Shown here one piece after another: positions 61,650 through 64,000 of a stretch of DNA of 64,000 bases (positions are counted from its first letter, which is position 1; each line of letters starts with the position of its first letter). Both the position numbers and the translations under genes were made by a program. Source of the stretch: Bacterioplanoides sp965219715 (GTDB lineage: Bacteria > Pseudomonadota > Gammaproteobacteria > Pseudomonadales > Oceanobacteraceae); contig NZ_OZ244785.1 of the NCBI RefSeq assembly GCF_965219715.1, forward strand, positions 3,410,001 through 3,474,000, written 5' to 3'. The notes below the pieces were generated by a model. The model was not told where the DNA came from and searched no databases. It saw only the letters and a program-made list of their open reading frames with translations.

Positions 61650-62206
61650 TACGCATGCCCCGCATCGGAACTGAGAAACTCTGGACTGATACCCAATTGT
61701 TTCAGGGCGCTGCGGTATAAATCTTTTGGTTGGGTATCGAATAATAATTCGCTGTTGGCTTCTACCGTTAGCCAGGAGTTTTGTTTTAACTCTTCATCCA
61801 ACTGTTGTGCATCCCAGCCGGCATACCCTAATGCCATGCGATAATCCTGAGGACCATCACCGGCGGCAATGGCTTTCAGGATGTCTTTTGATGAAGTCAG
61901 GTGGGCTTCTTCTTCAACATTCAGAGTTGAGTCCCACTGACCTTGTTGGCGATGCAGTATAAAGCCATGTTCCATACTGACCGGGCCGCCAGCCAGAATG
62001 GCCGGATCAACGCCCGGTAAACGATCAATTTCCAGTTGCTGGCAGATGTCGTCGAGAGAAACTTTTAACGGTTTGTTTAACACCAGCCCCATCGCACCTT
62101 CTTCATTGTGCTCACATAAATAGGTGACGGTACCTTCAAACCAGGAGTCTTCTAATTGCGGCATGGCGATCAGAAGGTGATTTTTTAAGCTTTGCAGTTG
62201 TTGCAT
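61649..62206 (-). CDS. yqgE: YqgE/AlgH family protein
   Basis: 185 aa. It begins SLKNHLLIAMPQLEDSWFEGTVTYLCEHNEEGAMGLVLNKPL, the family signature, with GGPVSMEHGFILH following and LGYAGWDAQQLDEEL. The function is uncertain (AlgH has been tied to alginate regulation in Pseudomonas). It is always next to ruvX, as here, with TAATG overlap. Confidence 0.93.
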   Translation of the reverse strand: MQQLQSLKNHLLIAMPQLEDSWFEGTVTYLCEHNEEGAMGLVLNKPLKVSLDDICQQLEIDRLPGVDPAILAGGPVSMEHGFILHRQQGQWDSTLNVEEEAHLTSSKDILKAIAAGDGPQDYRMALGYAGWDAQQLDEELKQNSWLTVEANSELLFDTQPKDLYRSALKQLGISPEFLSSDAGHA

Positions 62207-62218
62207 CAGAATCTTTTA

Positions 62219-63097
62219 TCAACCCGCATCCGACAGGTAGCGGTTGCCTTTAAATTGCCAGGTACGAATGATTTCCAGGCGATCGGTATTTTTGCGCATT
62301 TCTGCAGTAAAAGGTGCGAACGGTGCTGACTGGCGAACGATACGTAAAGCGGCATCGTCCAGAACTTTACGACCGGATGATTCCAACACCCGCAGTTCGT
62401 AGATTGTGCCGTCCGGATTAATGGCTACTAATAAACGTAAGCGGCAATCGTTAAAGCAGTTCTCAGCCTCGCGTGGGTAATTACGGGCACCGTTGTCTTC
62501 GATACGGCGGCGCCAGGAATTAACGTAATAGGCATCGTTGGCCTTCATGGTGGACGCGGCCGTTAAGCGCTGAATACGCGGCTGTTTGGCGTACAACTGA
62601 CGCTGACTATCGAGCTTGGCTTCGAGGCTGGCGATTTCCAGACTGCGTTGTAATAACGTTTTTTGTGGGCCATCGGGCAGATCAGCTGGGTTTGGCGGGA
62701 TATCGCTGTTTTTCAGCTGAGTTTTGAAGCGGCTTTTACCGGTGGTTGATACCTGGCGTTGTTGCGCTTCGGGGAGTTTTGGCGCTGTCGCCTGCTGTTC
62801 CTGTGGCGACGTCTTGTTGACCTGATTGGCGTGGAAGTTTGCTTCCATATCTGTGGTCAGCATTTTAGCTTCGTCCAGTGTGCCACTGCCTTGCTGGTTT
62901 TCCTGAGCGATAAAATCAGCTTTGTCCGGTGCGGTGTCGCTTTTATAAGTGGCCAGTGTGACCTCGAGTGTTTTCGACAGGCTGGTCTGATCGGTGGCGG
63001 AGAAGCTGATTCCGAGAATCAACAGGGCATGAATCACCAGTGCCAGAAACAGGGCGAAAGATAGACGGTCGGTACTGGTAACAGCAGCGGCAGACAT
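62219..63097 (-). CDS. TonB-like energy transducer
   Basis: 292 aa. Short N-terminal cytoplasmic part, one membrane helix (LFLALVIHALLILGISF), a long coiled and polar periplasmic region and a TonB C-terminal domain (LLVAINPDGTIYELRVLESSGRKVLDDAALRIVRQSAPFAPF). It lacks the proline-rich spacer of classic TonB. It belongs to the gshB-yqgE neighbourhood conserved in pseudomonads, where a TonB paralogue sits. No exbBD nearby, so partner is encoded elsewhere. Confidence 0.85.
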   Translation of the reverse strand: MSAAAVTSTDRLSFALFLALVIHALLILGISFSATDQTSLSKTLEVTLATYKSDTAPDKADFIAQENQQGSGTLDEAKMLTTDMEANFHANQVNKTSPQEQQATAPKLPEAQQRQVSTTGKSRFKTQLKNSDIPPNPADLPDGPQKTLLQRSLEIASLEAKLDSQRQLYAKQPRIQRLTAASTMKANDAYYVNSWRRRIEDNGARNYPREAENCFNDCRLRLLVAINPDGTIYELRVLESSGRKVLDDAALRIVRQSAPFAPFTAEMRKNTDRLEIIRTWQFKGNRYLSDAG

Positions 63098-63214
63098 GCG
63101 GAAATAACAGCCTCAAAAAAGCAGGTTGAATGCGATTGCAAGTCTGCGCTTATCAACGAAATTTGTCCACCATCGAAGCGCTGATGGCGGACAAATTGCT
63201 ATAGCGCTGGCTGG

Positions 63215-64000
63215 TTAAAGTTTCGCCAGCAAGGTGTCGATCAGCAGACCAGCTACGTCAATGCCGGAGTCGCGGCTGATTTCGCGTACGCAGGTCGGGC
63301 TGGTCACGTTAATCTCAGTTAACGAGTTGCCAATCACATCCAGACCAACAAAATAGAGCCCTTTTTCTTTCAGGATTGGCCCCACTTTTTCAGCGATAGC
63401 GCGGTTTTCATCACTCAGTGGCTGAGTAACGCCCGTGCCGCCGGCTGCGATATTGCCGCGGGTTTCTCCTTTGGCCGGAATACGGGCCAGCGTGTAAGGT
63501 ACCGGTTCGCCATCGATCATCAGGATGCGTTTATCACCATCGACAATTTCAGGGATAAAACGCTGCGCCATTATCTGTTGCTGGCCGTGATCGGTCAGAG
63601 TTTCGATGATGACAGAGACGTTAGGGTCATCCTGTTTCAGGCGGAAAATTGAAGAGCCACCCATGCCATCCAATGGTTTAAAGATGACATCGCCGTGGTC
63701 TTTATGGAATTTCTTCAGCAATTCTGCGCTGCGGCTCACCAGGGTTGGTGTCATTAGATCCGGGAATGCAGTGGCGAAAACTTTTTCATTGCAGTCGCGC
63801 AGGCTTTGCGGCTTGTTGGCAATTAATACTCCGGCTTCTTCAGCGCGTTCAAGAATGTAGGTGGAGTAAATAAATTCGCTGTCGAAGGGCGGGTCTTTGC
63901 GCATCAGAATAATGTTCAGGTCTGACAGAGGGCGATGCTGATACTCTTCCATGTCGTACCAGTGATCGGGATTCATCTCGACGGTTAAAGCCGCCATGCG
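63215..64000 (-). CDS. gshB: Glutathione synthetase (N-terminus beyond window)
   Basis: The minus-strand frame is open to the window edge; about 262 codons are visible, against 316 residues in E. coli GshB, so roughly 55 N-terminal residues are missing. ATP-grasp blocks: VIFKPLDGMGGSSIFRL, DGDKRILMIDGEPVPYTLARIPAKGETRGNIAAGGTG and DVIGNSLTEINVTSPTC. It joins gamma-glutamylcysteine and glycine. A possible internal ATG at 63997 is not the start. Confidence 0.95.
   Translation of the reverse strand, partial: RMAALTVEMNPDHWYDMEEYQHRPLSDLNIILMRKDPPFDSEFIYSTYILERAEEAGVLIANKPQSLRDCNEKVFATAFPDLMTPTLVSRSAELLKKFHKDHGDVIFKPLDGMGGSSIFRLKQDDPNVSVIIETLTDHGQQQIMAQRFIPEIVDGDKRILMIDGEPVPYTLARIPAKGETRGNIAAGGTGVTQPLSDENRAIAEKVGPILKEKGLYFVGLDVIGNSLTEINVTSPTCVREISRDSGIDVAGLLIDTLLAKL

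Noticed and set aside
1..64000. CRISPR arrays, tRNA/rRNA genes, transposases
   Set aside because: No regular spaced repeats, cloverleaf-like genes or recombinase motifs were recognised anywhere in the window.

Overview
The window looks like a chromosomal segment of a marine gammaproteobacterium of the Oceanospirillales/Pseudomonadales type. This is inferred from gene content and order, since no rRNA or species marker is present: a SutA-type RNA polymerase-binding protein, the gshB-tonB-yqgE-ruvX-pyrR-pyrB-pyrC' block with a degenerate dihydroorotase, and the cyaA-lptM-lysA-dapF-DUF484-HAD block are typical of that group. No tRNA, rRNA, CRISPR array, transposase or integrase was found.

Layout. 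1-6.6 kb: lipid catabolism (secreted alpha/beta hydrolase cut by the window edge, Crp/Fnr regulator, 2,4-dienoyl-CoA reductase fadH, acyl-CoA dehydrogenase). 6.6-8.4 kb: an AT-rich orphan gene lying between the response regulator gene and a 49-bp copy of that gene's 3' end. 8.4-14.7 kb: histidine kinase/sigma54 response regulator pair, then a bd-type (CioAB-like) quinol oxidase operon with a small membrane protein. 14.7-19.0 kb: AraC regulator divergent from a desaturase fused to its own reductase and ferredoxin, then a PlsC acyltransferase. 19.1-22.3 kb: ybiI to speE, broken up by a tandem duplication carrying two different AT-rich cargo genes and a 141-codon fragment of speE. 22.4-34.2 kb: speA, sutA, a DUF3047 protein, a phosphoesterase, and the lysA/dapF/cyaA block.

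34.4-55.5 kb is the most striking region: a petrobactin-like siderophore locus that carries its own polyamine factory. By family assignment, three transcription units preceded by Fur-box-like sequences encode arginine decarboxylase (a second SpeA), agmatine deiminase, N-carbamoylputrescine amidase, two carboxy(nor)spermidine dehydrogenases and a carboxy(nor)spermidine decarboxylase. Together these give arginine to spermidine or norspermidine. They also encode AsbF-like 3-dehydroshikimate dehydratase, AsbC-like aryl-AMP ligase, a fused AsbD-AsbE (aryl carrier protein plus condensing domain), two NIS synthetases (AsbA/AsbB-like), a phosphopantetheinyl transferase, a MATE exporter and a siderophore-interacting ferric reductase. 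A DUF418 and a DUF1624-like membrane protein with their own Fur-like sites flank the set. No outer-membrane receptor gene is in the window. The product, petrobactin or an analogue, is inferred, not shown.

55.7-58.4 kb: a periplasmic binding-like protein, and a TetR regulator divergent from an Fe(II)/2-oxoglutarate-type dioxygenase with a palindromic operator between them. 58.4-64 kb: pyrimidine synthesis (pyrC', pyrB, pyrR), ruvX, yqgE, a TonB-like protein and gshB, which is cut by the window end.
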